Part shown: positions 1 to 9,215 of the stretch, one piece after another
Numbering within the stretch: position 1 is the first letter of the stretch
Layout: every line of letters starts with the position of its first letter
From: M3007 sp041392625
Lineage (GTDB): Bacteria; Bacteroidota; Bacteroidia; Chitinophagales; Saprospiraceae
NCBI GenBank assembly: GCA_041392625.1
Contig: JAWKLR010000014.1
Coordinates: forward strand, 27,205 to 91,204
DNA: 64,000 nucleotides
Reading direction: 5' to 3'
The notes under the pieces: model-generated
Told to the model about the DNA's origin: nothing
Database searches by the model: none
The model's input: only the letters and a program-made list of their open reading frames with translations
Made by a program: the position numbers and the translations under genes

Positions 1-747
1 GGATCAAAGGCACCTTATGCCCCTTTGGGTCGAGGTAATAATAGATGACAGATTTTTCAAACAACCCATATTGCCTGAAATAAAAATAGTCGTCGGAATA
101 GGCTACGCAGGGTTCTAGCAGCCCCCAGAATTGGCGACTGTCATAGGCAGGAAAGGTATCAATCGTCTGTTCGAAAATACTTATTTCGTGACAAAAATCC
201 GGGCCTACGGCATGGTACCCACCCAGACAGCCATGCAGACGCTGTGCGCCATTACCCAATTGCAGCTTGCGTCAGTCGCCGACCGGAATCATCCCATTGC
301 TTCCAGATAGGTTCGTTTTTTGGCGAGTACCAGGGCAAGATATTTTCACCGGCAAAAGTATAATCCAGCAAGGTGTGTTGATAGTCCTCCTCGTACAACC
401 GCGCTTCTTTGGTCGCTCCAATCTGCACTTCTGAAAGTTGGACCTGCTGAGGACTCAGCCAATTTCCAGGCGCGTAGATCCGCAACGAAATTGGAAGGCG
501 TTAGGACAATTCTTCTTGAAAAATACCCCAGGTAACGGACATTCAAACTTTCAGGCTGATATGCCAGCTGAAAATAAAAGTTGCCAGACTCATCTGTGCG
601 AACATGGCTGGTATCGTTGTAAAATATTGAAACGCCGGGCAAACCCTCTCCGGTTTCACCCCGAACAATGCCCCTCACCGAAAAGAGATCGGTTTGAGCC
701 TGAGCAACAAATGGAAGGAAGGCGATACAAAATAAAAACAAACGCAT
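1..747 (-). pseudogene. Frameshifted, partial exported protein with carboxypeptidase-regulatory-like domain
   Basis: The protein begins with a clear signal peptide (residues 1-17, ending AQA) followed by a carboxypeptidase-regulatory-like beta-sandwich, seen in the VRGIVRGETGEGLPGVSIF motif and the later DESGNFYF turn. This domain occurs at the N-terminus of many exported or TonB-linked Bacteroidota proteins. The reading continues through three frames: 747 to about 485, then about 485 to 252, then an open frame from about 260 down to the window edge (contains QLGNGAQRLHG and LEPCVAYSDDYFYF). Each continuation is protein-like and lacks stops, so this is one gene with two single-base shifts, cut by the window start. 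Whether the shifts are real or sequencing errors is unknown. The function beyond the N-terminal domain is not recognised. Confidence 0.6.
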
Positions 748-857
748 ATCATCGGATTTACACCAAAAATATGCGTTTGTTTTTATTCTGCTTAGTCCAC
801 TTCGTGAACTGTGTGATTCATTAACTCATCGGTTCTGTTCAATAGATGAGTGCCCCA

Positions 858-1172
858 TTAATACATCACCAAGCGGCGACTGGCACTTCCAAACGGAGTT
901 TCCAGGCGATACATATAGATACCAGGCTCCCGGATGTCGGAACGCTGCAATACAATATGATTTTCTCCGGCTTCAAAATAACCATTTTTGTGTGCTACTA
1001 CATGTCCGTGTGAATCCAATACCATTAAGTTGATACTGGCCGACTCCGGAATGCTAAACCACAAAAGGGTCATTTCTACGAATGGGTTGGGGGAGTTGGG
1101 GTAAAGTTGAAGAACGGGTTCTGCTACAGCCAGATCTCCTCTGGCATCTACTTCGGTTTGATACTGAAACAT
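858..1172 (-). CDS. Stand-alone T9SS type A sorting-domain protein (104 aa)
   Basis: Almost the whole protein is a type IX secretion C-terminal sorting domain: a LYPNSPNPF start, alternating hydrophobic strands, GIYMYRLE and a final RRLVMY. There is no signal peptide and no passenger domain, and an in-frame stop lies a few codons upstream of the ATG, so the ORF is not a visible tail of a longer one. It could be a remnant of a larger gene or a member of a family of free-standing sorting domains. Without a Sec signal it should stay in the cytoplasm, so its role is unclear. The 1173-1481 stretch upstream shows no gene. Confidence 0.6.
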   Translation of the reverse strand: MFQYQTEVDARGDLAVAEPVLQLYPNSPNPFVEMTLLWFSIPESASINLMVLDSHGHVVAHKNGYFEAGENHIVLQRSDIREPGIYMYRLETPFGSASRRLVMY

Positions 1173-1481
1173 AAAATAAGATTATTCCTGATTAGGAACT
1201 TTTTTCAAAGTCCCCGGGAAAAGGCGATTAAACGATTATGGGTGGATGTTCTTTTCTTTTGTTCATGGGATTATTCCCAATACGGTATGCCGGGTAAAAG
1301 ACAAATCCTGTGCCAGAATCCATTTTTTTCTTTTTTAATTCGTTAAAAAATCAAGGAAACTGTTTTTTTAACTTCATTTATTACTCCTTAAGCCAAAAGG
1401 GCATCAAAACGGCACCAAATTGCCAGTATCAGATGAAAACCTAGCCAGTTCTCACGCACACCAAACACGATTTTTTCAAAA
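1173..1481. other. Non-coding stretch upstream of the sorting-domain gene
   Basis: About 310 bases without a convincing gene. The region is AT-rich with several T and A runs and probably holds the promoter of the minus-strand 104-aa gene. I see no RNA gene or repeat. Confidence 0.4.
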
Positions 1482-1524
1482 AAAAGCCCCGCCAACATCT
1501 TCTCGACCGTTGGCAGGGCTTTTT
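1482..1524 (-). terminator. Rho-independent terminator after the BNR-propeller gene
   Basis: A 15-bp stem (AAAAGCCCCGCCAAC against GTTGGCAGGGCTTTT, one mismatch) with a 12-base loop. On the minus strand it is followed by a run of T. It lies just downstream of the stop codon at 1543. Confidence 0.8.
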
Positions 1525-1542
1525 GATTCAAAGCATCTTTGG

Positions 1543-4056
1543 TTAATGTGCCACAACTAGTTTCTCCCGTATAGTTGCTTCACCGGCAGCATTGCGCAAC
1601 TCAACATAATAAATCCCGTTAGACAGGAATTGAGTCGAGAAAGACAACTCCCCGATTGCCTGATTCTTCCAATTTTGCTCCAACACCTGACGGCCATGCA
1701 CATCCATCACCCGCAACTGAAAATCGGCACGATGCGGATTTGCTGAATTGAAATAAACCCGGCTGCTTGCAGGGTTTGGATACAACTTCGTGCGCTGTCC
1801 TGAATCTGCCAAAGTCTCCGTTCCAACCGGCAATTGGGTAAGGTCAGCAGACCAAACACCCCGACCATGGGTACCGATATACAAGGTGCGTGTTGCAGCG
1901 CGGACCTTCAGGTCAAATACATAGACATTCGGCAAGCCTTCCCCAAACACTTGCCAGTTGATCTCATCAGCATCGGTGTAGTACACGCCTATATCTGTTC
2001 CCACAAACAGGAAGTTGGTTTCTTCATCGTACAAAATCGCATTTACAGGAACGTTGGGCAAGCCATTTGAAATGTTTTGCCAAATCAACAGGTTTCCAAG
2101 CATGGCAGACTGGTACACCTTTTTATTGTCACCATATCCGGCCTTGCAAACCCACATGTGCATATCGTCGTTCGGATCAATGGCTATGCGTGTTATTTCA
2201 TTGGATGGGTCTGGCGTATTCAATGTACTCCAGGAGGCACCACCGTCATCCGTGCGGTAAACTTTGTTGCTCCAGCTTGCCAAAATGATGTTGGTATCCT
2301 GTGGAGCATAAATTACATCCCGCAGGTTGTTATCGGTACTGCCTGTCAGGTTCGTACTGATCTTGTGGAAGTGATCGCCCCGGTCAAACGTTTTGTAAAT
2401 GTCATGGAAACCAAAAAGCATGGTTTCTGTGCGCAATGGATTCATTACAAAAGGTGTTACCCATGCGCCTTCAGGATCGTCCGGCAGGTTATCTGAAATA
2501 GTCGTATTGGTTCCCCAGTTATTCGTAGAGCGATAAATTGCATTTCCACCATAATACTCAGTAAACAGAATATTGGAATTGTACGGGTCAATTGCCTGAG
2601 TCATGGCATCCCCGCCATTGGTATGAATCCAGTTTCCACCAGAGAACCGGAGCCAACCGCCGTTATCCTGTGAACCCGCTGCAATTTTCAGTGAGCCAGC
2701 TTCGCTCACTGAAATCCGGTAAAACTGCGCAATGCCCATTCCATTGGAATAATCACTCCAAATGTCATAGGGTTCGTGGTAGGTATAAACGCCACCGTCG
2801 TTGCAGAAAAACAAAATTTCCGGATTGTACGGATACACTACAATATCGTGTACATCGGCATGTACTTCCGGTTGAATGCCGTTGTTATACCAATTCGTGA
2901 TTTGCGTCCAATTGGCCCCGCCATTGGTGGATTGGTTCACTACGACATTTGCACAATAAACAATATCCGGGTTAATTTGAGAAATATAAAACTGGAAATC
3001 TTCCGGCATGTAGGAACGGAATTCAATGGTCGCACCTGCATCGGAAGACATAAACAGTTTCTTGTCCTGCGAATACCGTATCCCCAAAACATCCGGGTCG
3101 GCCATAGTCACCGCCAGTTTGATCGAATTATTGGTATTGGGTTCGCTGGTTATCTGGTCCCAGGTTTCTCCCCCATCGATGGATTTAAACACATCGCTTT
3201 GGCCCCAATAATCGTAAAAAGCAGCATAAAGGGTATTGGAATCGCCCGGACGAAACTTCACATCGGTAAACTCACCGGCCCTTTTCTGAACCCACGTGGC
3301 ACCTCCGTCGGTCGACTTGAGCAATCCACTGTTGGTTGCAGCAACCAACACCTGTGAATTGTTGGGATCCATTTTCAACTCATAAATCACCTTGAAATCA
3401 TCCAGTTCCCAACTCAAACCAGTAGGGTTCCAGGAAACACCACCATCTTCTGATTTGTACACACCCATGTTATAATGCCACCAGCCAAATTTGTCGCCCA
3501 GCGAAATATAGAGTACATCCGGGTCTGAAGGGTCGGTCAGAATAATACTCACGGGCAGGTAGGGCAATTCATCCCCCAACGGAATGTAGCTCAATCCACC
3601 ATCCTCAGTTTTCCAGAGCCCGCCATCCGGCGCACCAACAAAAAAGGTATATGGATCTTCCGAGTGAAACGCAACATGTTTGGTACGGCCCATCCCCCAG
3701 TATCCACCACCGGTATTTTGGGTAGGCCCGACCTCTTCCCATTGAGGTTGGTTCCCTCTGGATGCCACTTTTGCCCGGGCTTTTTGCTGCTCTACCCACT
3801 GTGTTTTCAGATCGGGAAAACTTCCGTCTGGCATCACCCGGTCTTTCCAAAACCATTTCCACCGTTGGTATTTTACAAACTGATTGTCCCAGCAGTCGGT
3901 ATCCTCCTGTTCATAATCTACAAAATGCGCATCAAGGCGCTCGCATATAGCAAAATAGTTGCCTTTAGGCAATTCAATCCCAACATCCGGGAGCTCCTGA
4001 CTCCCCGCAGAGAAAAACAAGGCTGCAAATACAAAAAGTAAAAGTGATTTTTTCAT
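1543..4056 (-). CDS. Secreted BNR/sortilin-type beta-propeller protein with T9SS sorting domain
   Basis: An 837-aa protein with a signal peptide (residues 1-19, ending AGS). Residues about 100-740 carry many BNR/Asp-box repeats of the S-x-D-x-G-x-x-W type (for example KSEDGGVSWN, KSTDGGATW, KSIDGGETW, RTDDGGASW), the pattern of VPS10/sialidase-like propellers. The last 80 or so residues form a T9SS type A sorting domain (LYPNPASSRVYF, ending REKLVVAH). The protein is expected to cross the inner membrane by Sec and the outer membrane by T9SS, ending on the surface or in the medium. No catalytic residues are evident, so a binding or adhesion role is only a guess. The 921-aa protein at 50807 has the same overall plan. 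Confidence 0.85.
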   Translation of the reverse strand: MKKSLLLFVFAALFFSAGSQELPDVGIELPKGNYFAICERLDAHFVDYEQEDTDCWDNQFVKYQRWKWFWKDRVMPDGSFPDLKTQWVEQQKARAKVASRGNQPQWEEVGPTQNTGGGYWGMGRTKHVAFHSEDPYTFFVGAPDGGLWKTEDGGLSYIPLGDELPYLPVSIILTDPSDPDVLYISLGDKFGWWHYNMGVYKSEDGGVSWNPTGLSWELDDFKVIYELKMDPNNSQVLVAATNSGLLKSTDGGATWVQKRAGEFTDVKFRPGDSNTLYAAFYDYWGQSDVFKSIDGGETWDQITSEPNTNNSIKLAVTMADPDVLGIRYSQDKKLFMSSDAGATIEFRSYMPEDFQFYISQINPDIVYCANVVVNQSTNGGANWTQITNWYNNGIQPEVHADVHDIVVYPYNPEILFFCNDGGVYTYHEPYDIWSDYSNGMGIAQFYRISVSEAGSLKIAAGSQDNGGWLRFSGGNWIHTNGGDAMTQAIDPYNSNILFTEYYGGNAIYRSTNNWGTNTTISDNLPDDPEGAWVTPFVMNPLRTETMLFGFHDIYKTFDRGDHFHKISTNLTGSTDNNLRDVIYAPQDTNIILASWSNKVYRTDDGGASWSTLNTPDPSNEITRIAIDPNDDMHMWVCKAGYGDNKKVYQSAMLGNLLIWQNISNGLPNVPVNAILYDEETNFLFVGTDIGVYYTDADEINWQVFGEGLPNVYVFDLKVRAATRTLYIGTHGRGVWSADLTQLPVGTETLADSGQRTKLYPNPASSRVYFNSANPHRADFQLRVMDVHGRQVLEQNWKNQAIGELSFSTQFLSNGIYYVELRNAAGEATIREKLVVAH

Positions 4057-4072
4057 GTCTTAGATTTATAAA

Positions 4073-4162
4073 CTACTAGTAGTCAGTGGTCAGTAGTCAG
4101 TGGTAAGTAGTAAGTTTTCTATAAACCATCCTTACTACTTATTACTTACCACTTACTACTAG
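4073..4162. repeat. 7-bp tandem repeat with an inverted copy downstream
   Basis: From about 4074 to 4114 the DNA is built of degenerate 7-mers (AGTAGTC, AGTGGTC, AGTAGTC, AGTGGTA, AGTAGTA). The same type of units recurs in inverted orientation at 4131-4162, so the two halves can pair into a long hairpin with a loop of about 16 bases. It lies between divergent genes, upstream of both start codons. Confidence 0.75.
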
Positions 4163-4188
4163 ATCACACAAAGGTACACAGCAGTTCG

Positions 4189-4196
4189 TACCTTTA
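4189..4196 (+). promoter_or_regulatory. Possible Bacteroidota -7 element (TACCTTTA)
   Basis: TACCTTTA resembles the TAnnTTTG -7 consensus of Bacteroidota and ends 8 bases before the ATG at 4205. No clear -33 TTTG is seen at the right distance. If functional, the transcript would have almost no leader. Confidence 0.35.
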
Positions 4197-4204
4197 CGGG
4201 CAGG

Positions 4205-4987
4205 ATGTATAGATTTATTAGCCATATCATTGCAATTGCAGTGGTTTCCACTGGAATTGCCTGCAACTCCCGGGAAACGGGTGAGCCCGTGGTTGACCCG
4301 GAGGAACAGTTTGAGTATTTTGCACTCAAACTCGGCCGTACCCTGGAGTATCAGGTGGATAGCCTGGTGTATGATTTTGGCACCAATGGAAATACCGTTG
4401 TCGATACCAATCGGCTTTTTGTAAAAATCCATTTTGCGGATACCTTGACAGACAACTCCGGTCAATTGGTTTATCTGCTTGAACGCTTTGAGCGAGGCAG
4501 TTCGGGTGAACCCTGGGTATATAATAGCAGTAGCACGGCATCCAGAACCGGAACGCAGGCTTTTTTCACCGAGGAGAACCTACGCTTTAATCCAATGATT
4601 TTCCCAATGACTGAGCGAAGCAGGTGGGATGGGAACAGCGCATTTGACTCCTTTCTCGAACTGGAAATTGCCGGGGAACGTATCCGGCCGTTTACCAACT
4701 GGGACTACCGGGTGGACTCGCTGGATATCCCGGGAGCCATTGGTCCGTTTGCGTTTGATTCCTTGTTGATTATCACAGAAGCCAATGATGAGATCAATAT
4801 TGAAAAGCGGTTTTCCCGTGCTGTTTATGCCAAACATGTTGGGCTTGTAAAGAAAGAGCAATGGATTCTGGATTCCCAGTATTGCAACCAAATCCCCACC
4901 CCCACCGACTGCCTTACCAAGCCCTGGGAAGAGAAAGCAGAAAAAGGCTATATTCTTAGGATGGAAATCCTCAACTTTGCGGATTAA
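4205..4987 (+). CDS. Putative lipoprotein of unknown function
   Basis: A 260-aa protein with a lipoprotein signal: hydrophobic residues 5-19 followed by a lipobox (TGIAC) with Cys20 as the likely lipidated residue. The rest is soluble, beta-rich and not assignable to a known family by eye. It contains a run from about residue 110 (RFNPMIFPMTERSRWDGN) that looks like a conserved core of uncharacterised Bacteroidota lipoproteins. It probably sits in the periplasm or outer membrane. Its stop lies about 22 bases before the likely rimM start, so the two may be co-transcribed, although no functional link is evident. Confidence 0.7.
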   Translation: MYRFISHIIAIAVVSTGIACNSRETGEPVVDPEEQFEYFALKLGRTLEYQVDSLVYDFGTNGNTVVDTNRLFVKIHFADTLTDNSGQLVYLLERFERGSSGEPWVYNSSSTASRTGTQAFFTEENLRFNPMIFPMTERSRWDGNSAFDSFLELEIAGERIRPFTNWDYRVDSLDIPGAIGPFAFDSLLIITEANDEINIEKRFSRAVYAKHVGLVKKEQWILDSQYCNQIPTPTDCLTKPWEEKAEKGYILRMEILNFAD

Positions 4988-5009
4988 AATTGCATTTCAA
5001 TCAAATAGA

Positions 5010-5525
5010 ATGGACGCATACATAGAAGTGGGCTTTACCCAAAAAACACATGGAGTAAAAGGCGAACTCAAAATCAATATCGAAGACCCCTTCTGGGATG
5101 TCTGTATGGAAAAAAAACGGGTCTTCCTGGAAATACGCTCAACCAAAGTTCCGTTCTTTATAAAAGACATTCGGGGCGCCCACGGCGATATTGTGCTTTT
5201 TGAAGACATCCCCAACCGGGAAGCAGCGCTTCTGCTCCAATCAAAAAAGATCTACCTGCTGCAAAGCGACGTTCCTGATGACCTGGACCTGGAAACAGAT
5301 GCACTTCAATACAGCCACCTCGCCGGGTATACCTTATTAGATGAAACACTCGGACTCATCGGAGCCATTGAGGAAGTCATCGAAATGCCACAGCAGGAAA
5401 TGGCTGTCCTACAATACCAAAACAAAGAAGTACTCGTGCCGCTCAACGCCATTTTTATCAAAAAAATAGATGACAAAAAGTCTGAAATTTTAATGGACCT
5501 ACCCGACGGACTTCTAACTATTTGA
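5010..5525 (+). CDS. rimM: Ribosome maturation factor RimM
   Basis: A 171-aa protein that assists 16S rRNA processing and assembly of the 30S head by binding S19. The N-terminal RimM domain begins with the typical EVGFTQKTHGVKGELKI stretch. The C-terminal PRC-barrel-like part contains LAGYTLLD, IGAIEEVIEMPQQEMAVLQ, VPLNAIFIKKID and a final MDLPDGLL, all expected in the family. The ATG at 5010 is chosen over an in-frame one at 4977 because the family starts a few residues before the YIEVG core. The usual partners rpsP and trmD are absent here; the upstream neighbour is a lipoprotein gene. Confidence 0.9.
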   Translation: MDAYIEVGFTQKTHGVKGELKINIEDPFWDVCMEKKRVFLEIRSTKVPFFIKDIRGAHGDIVLFEDIPNREAALLLQSKKIYLLQSDVPDDLDLETDALQYSHLAGYTLLDETLGLIGAIEEVIEMPQQEMAVLQYQNKEVLVPLNAIFIKKIDDKKSEILMDLPDGLLTI

Positions 5526-5662
5526 TTTTCAGCATAATAAGACTTTTCAACTGTTAATAAAAACTTAAACTACTGGTGCTCGTGCCCTGAATTGTTCATG
5601 TTGGCACGCTTTTCGACATATACCATAAAAATAGTATTTCACAACGTTTTAATCATTTAGAA

Positions 5663-5836
5663 ATGTCAACCCAATCCGAACATTCAAATCAAAGCAACCG
5701 GGGTGTAGTTATCCTGCTCACCATCGTTTTGCACCTGGCACTGGGTTATTACCTGTACCAGACCAGCACCAAAGCGCCACAAACTACCCGCATGGAGCAA
5801 GTGGACGCTGCGAACAAAGCCTCCGAAACGCCCTAA
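5663..5836 (+). CDS. Small single-pass membrane protein (57 aa)
   Basis: A short ORF starting ATG at 5663. Residues about 14-32 (GVVILLTIVLHLALGYYLY) form one membrane segment, flanked by a polar N-terminus rich in Ser, Gln and Asn and a polar tail ending EQVDAANKASETP. It is followed within 31 bases by a strong hairpin, as expected for a real transcription unit. The product is not recognised. The polar ends and clean membrane segment argue for coding rather than chance, but there is no homology evidence. Confidence 0.5.
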   Translation: MSTQSEHSNQSNRGVVILLTIVLHLALGYYLYQTSTKAPQTTRMEQVDAANKASETP

Positions 5837-5866
5837 TCCGAACACAACCTTCTTCCTATATATGCC

Positions 5867-5901
5867 AGAAGCCCTCCTGAATTGCATTCAGGAGGGCTTC
5901 T
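5867..5901 (+). terminator. Strong hairpin, probable terminator
   Basis: A perfect 16-bp stem (AGAAGCCCTCCTGAAT and its complement) with a 3-base loop, just after the 57-aa gene. The 3' side is GATATTTC, so the T-tract is weak. Confidence 0.7.
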
Positions 5902-5923
5902 GATATTTCATACAAACTGGTAC

Positions 5924-5943
5924 AGACGCACTGTAGTGCGTCT
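5924..5943. repeat. Short palindrome AGACGCAC-TGTA-GTGCGTCT
   Basis: An 8-bp perfect inverted repeat around TGTA in an otherwise non-coding region (5902-6090). It resembles small dispersed palindromic elements. No second copy was noticed in this window. Confidence 0.5.
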
Positions 5944-6093
5944 CCCCCGCCATCATAAAAAGAGTACAAAGGATGTACTCAGTGCCTAAAACAATTGTGC
6001 ATCCCGAAAAATCACCTACCTACCTCAGGTAACCCTTTAATACAATTGCCCTAAAAAGAGCCTCCCTCAAAAAGCGCATTCATAACAAACTTC

Positions 6094-6101
6094 TATCTTT
6101 A
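6094..6101 (+). promoter_or_regulatory. Possible -7 element (TATCTTTA) of the TPR-like gene
   Basis: TATCTTTA matches TAnnTTTG at seven of eight positions and lies 26 bases before the ATG at 6128. A -33 TTTG is not evident. Confidence 0.35.
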
Positions 6102-6127
6102 CCGTTACAAAAGAAAATCCAATCGAT

Positions 6128-7834
6128 ATGCGCATTTTATTCATCGGCTTATTGGCATTCCTTTCAGGCAATGCATTGCTGGCCCAGGAAAACAAATTTG
6201 AAAAAGAACTTGAATCGGCAGTTGCTGAATACAAGGACCTTCGAACATTTATCGCCAATATCTCTGATGGGGCCATGACTGCGGCCGACTACGAGCACAT
6301 CAAATCAAAAACCGCCAGTGGCCTGTCAAAACTCAAGCCCATCGTAGAAAGAGGGTCTCGGCAAGAGCAAACTGTTGCAAACTATTTTAAGGCCAACCTA
6401 CAGTACGAGCAGGCAATTGCCGCCGGAAAAAGAGGCCTGCAAGCTGAATCAATCAGCCTCTTTAAGGAAATAAATACCAACATCAATAGTTTTTCCAGTG
6501 ACCTGTTTCCACTTGAATACTATTTCGACAACCGGCTGCATATCATCCGTTGGGAAAACTTTGCCCCCATTCAAGCCAGCTTCAACCACACCATGGCTGC
6601 CCACTACTACAAAGCCGGAAACCTGGAAGAGGCACTCCCCTACGCCCGCAAAGCAAAAAACAACCCCTACATCGAACAAAGCCAACTCAGTGCTGCCGAC
6701 TATATCGTGGCTGACATCAAGCTTTCAAAGAACGAGCTGGATCAGGAAGCCCTTAATGCTGCTGTCGATGCCTTGGATAATTACATCAACATTGATTCCG
6801 ACGACCGGGATGAATTGATGAGCAAGATACCGGAAGGAACCGCTACCGTCATTCGCAAGACCCTGAGTGCTGAAGCCAGCCTGTCGGATGAAGGCCGGGT
6901 ACCAGCCCGGGTAGCCAAACTATACCGGTATGAGAAACTCAATGAACCGTACCTGGAATTTGCGGCCATGGCAATCCGTGACGGATACGATGAAGCCCGG
7001 TTTGCTGAACAAACAGCAGAAGATGCTCTCGCAGCAGGAAATAATGCCGTAGCAAGACTTGCAACAGATAAAATGGCAGAATCTCCAGCAGAAGCGGATT
7101 GCGGTACCTTGCAGACAATTGCCAACAACTACTACAACCTCGGCCTTGCTCAGGAAGCCGAGCGCTTTAAAGATAAGTCTGAAAAATGCCAGGTTCAGAC
7201 ACAGAAAAAAGAGCGGGCAGCTAACCGGGATGGCGGATTATACTTGGGCACCTACATCGTGCCGCTTTTCAGAAAAAACTGGGGCGTAGTGGGGGCTATC
7301 CAAACCAAAAAGGTGTTGTTTGAAGCCTCTTTTCTGGACATTAGCAACCGCCGCGACAAACTGCGGGACCTTCAATTGAGAAGCATCAACGGAGCCGACG
7401 ATGAGCGCATTTACTGGGACGGATACTACGGCCACATCGCGATCAGCAGAATCCGCGGTGGAAGGCCTGGAGGACGCCCCTATGCCGGCATGCTCTTTGG
7501 TTACAACCTGCGCGAGTTTGAAGCATTCGATGCGGAAGTGTTTGATGCCAACGAACAATCACTGGGCATGTCAGAATTTAACCCGGTTGAGAAGCGCTAC
7601 ATCCTTATGATGAATGGAGGCTTGCACGGCTATGGTCGCTTTTTTGCCTCAGACTTTTTCTTCGGTCTGGGCGGCTCATTCAACACCTTTGATCGGGGTG
7701 GATTGGAAGGCGATAACTTCTCCTACAGCAGTCCAATGTTGAACAGCAGAAAAGCCAACCGGGTAAGCCTGATGGTACGCCTTGGAATTACCATTGGATT
7801 GCAGGTTGGCCCTCGCACATTTAAGAAGAAGTAA
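6128..7834 (+). CDS. Exported TPR-like protein with C-terminal beta-rich domain, function unknown
   Basis: A 568-aa protein with a signal peptide (residues 1-20, ending LLAQ). Residues about 25-360 are mostly helical with TPR-like units, for example AAHYYKAGNLEEALPYARKA near residue 155 and an alternation of Ala and Tyr every few positions. From about residue 373 the composition changes to Gly- and aromatic-rich strands (GGLYLGTYIVPLF, GRFFASDFFFGLGGSF, VSLMVRLGITIGLQVG), which suggests an outer-membrane-like beta-barrel or sandwich. It is probably periplasmic or outer-membrane associated. I do not recognise the family. Confidence 0.7.
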   Translation: MRILFIGLLAFLSGNALLAQENKFEKELESAVAEYKDLRTFIANISDGAMTAADYEHIKSKTASGLSKLKPIVERGSRQEQTVANYFKANLQYEQAIAAGKRGLQAESISLFKEINTNINSFSSDLFPLEYYFDNRLHIIRWENFAPIQASFNHTMAAHYYKAGNLEEALPYARKAKNNPYIEQSQLSAADYIVADIKLSKNELDQEALNAAVDALDNYINIDSDDRDELMSKIPEGTATVIRKTLSAEASLSDEGRVPARVAKLYRYEKLNEPYLEFAAMAIRDGYDEARFAEQTAEDALAAGNNAVARLATDKMAESPAEADCGTLQTIANNYYNLGLAQEAERFKDKSEKCQVQTQKKERAANRDGGLYLGTYIVPLFRKNWGVVGAIQTKKVLFEASFLDISNRRDKLRDLQLRSINGADDERIYWDGYYGHIAISRIRGGRPGGRPYAGMLFGYNLREFEAFDAEVFDANEQSLGMSEFNPVEKRYILMMNGGLHGYGRFFASDFFFGLGGSFNTFDRGGLEGDNFSYSSPMLNSRKANRVSLMVRLGITIGLQVGPRTFKKK

Positions 7835-7853
7835 AGCCTTAGGCCGAGTCTCC

Positions 7854-8876
7854 TTACATCAGGATCTTCATGTCACCTTCCGGCTGTGCCGGCTTAGGCA
7901 AATCGGTTTCATCCAACATTTGCCGAATGTCGATTTCGATCCCTTCTGCCATCGATCGGATCGGCACGTCATTGTATGTGCCTTCAAATGGATTTTCGCT
8001 GTAATCACCAATCATTTCCATCATCCAAAACACCCAGGAAGCAACAATTGAAAACGGTATGGTAATCCAGATCCAATAATCCTGGAGACGATTGGTAAAT
8101 ACATCCAGCATCCCAAAGGGCAACATCAGGATAAATAAACTAACCAGAAAGTAATTGACCGTTGCATACTGCCTTGGAAACGGGAAATTTTTGATGCGCT
8201 CCGCTTTGCCCTGTAGCCCATAAAACTCGGTGATCAGTTCCTGCATTTGCAGGTGCCTGAAATGTTCCAAATGCCCCGATTGACGCAGTTGCATCAGGGC
8301 TTTGGATTGCTGGCTCATCAGATGAGAAGAACGGTTCCCCTTACTCATGACATATTGATATTCCTCTTCGGAAATGTACTCCTTCAACTTCTCCATCCAG
8401 GATTCTTTGTACGCCGTATCAAAATAGGCCCGAAAGTCCTTGGCTTGTTTTTCCTGATGCTCCCAATCTTTCATTTTTCTCAACTCCATGGATAGGGCAT
8501 GAAGCCAGGCTACATGTCGGTGCACAAGCCCTTTTCGCATTTCATACAACTGGCTCTCACTCAACTGGTGTGCGGCCTCGTCGTTGTTCACATAATCCCG
8601 GGCCATAACCGCAAAGGAACGCGAGGCGTTTACGATACCACCCCATATTTTTCTGGCCTCCCACAAGCGTTCATAGGAGGAATTGTTTTTAAAGCCCAGA
8701 TAAAATGCCACAGCAATACCAATGAGCGAAATGGGTTGCCAGGGAATAAGAATCCATTCCCAACCAGTGATAAAATACAGAATTACGATGAGGCTGTCGT
8801 AAAAAAGAAAAAACAGAATAGGTCGTATCGACCACTTGAGTGTTTGAAAAAGGGTATATCGTCTTCCGGATTGCAT
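7854..8876 (-). CDS. Bestrophin-family ion channel
   Basis: A 340-aa inner-membrane protein of the bestrophin (UPF0187/YneE) family, which forms pentameric channels. Supporting motifs are the N-terminal transmembrane pair at residues about 15-60, the conserved SSYERLWEARKIWGGIVNASR stretch right after it, two further membrane segments at about 235-280, and the family C-terminal signature ENPFEGTYNDVPI followed by an acidic helix. The gene converges on the 6128 gene, leaving 19 bases between the stops. Confidence 0.9.
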   Translation of the reverse strand: MQSGRRYTLFQTLKWSIRPILFFLFYDSLIVILYFITGWEWILIPWQPISLIGIAVAFYLGFKNNSSYERLWEARKIWGGIVNASRSFAVMARDYVNNDEAAHQLSESQLYEMRKGLVHRHVAWLHALSMELRKMKDWEHQEKQAKDFRAYFDTAYKESWMEKLKEYISEEEYQYVMSKGNRSSHLMSQQSKALMQLRQSGHLEHFRHLQMQELITEFYGLQGKAERIKNFPFPRQYATVNYFLVSLFILMLPFGMLDVFTNRLQDYWIWITIPFSIVASWVFWMMEMIGDYSENPFEGTYNDVPIRSMAEGIEIDIRQMLDETDLPKPAQPEGDMKILM

Positions 8877-9215
8877 GACAGAGGTGTTTGTTTGAACGGG
8901 TTGAACAGAAGTCTTGAATATAAAGTTGCGTTATCAAACCGAGTAGGACTCAATAATAATCAAATATACCCAATTCAAAGAGCAATTTGATTTATGCATA
9001 ACCAGGTTAAACTGTTCGCACACATGAGACCGGGCTGTTTTAGACAACCATGAGCCTTTTTTCAGGAATGCCGTTTTTGCCCAATCTCTTAAAAATAAAA
9101 GGCTGCTACTACTCAAATTTAACTAATTTGTGCGCTGGTACTTGCTGGATGCAGAAAGTTTACCGAATGACCCCGGGATACATTTATTTGCGTTCAAAAC
9201 CATAGCGAAAACATC
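8877..9215. other. Divergent promoter region between bestrophin and HTCS genes
   Basis: About 340 bases without a gene. It must carry the promoters of both divergent genes. TTTATTTG near 9182-9189 is a loose match to the -7 consensus for the plus-strand gene. No RNA or repeat was identified. Confidence 0.4.

Noticed and set aside
2776..3357. 193-codon plus-strand open frame
   Set aside because: It lies entirely opposite the BNR-propeller gene, whose motifs, signal and sorting domain are clear. The antisense reading has no domain-like pattern.
4073..4162. Possible CRISPR-like repeat array
   Set aside because: Units are contiguous 7-mers without spacers and are mirrored, so they form a tandem/inverted repeat, not a CRISPR.
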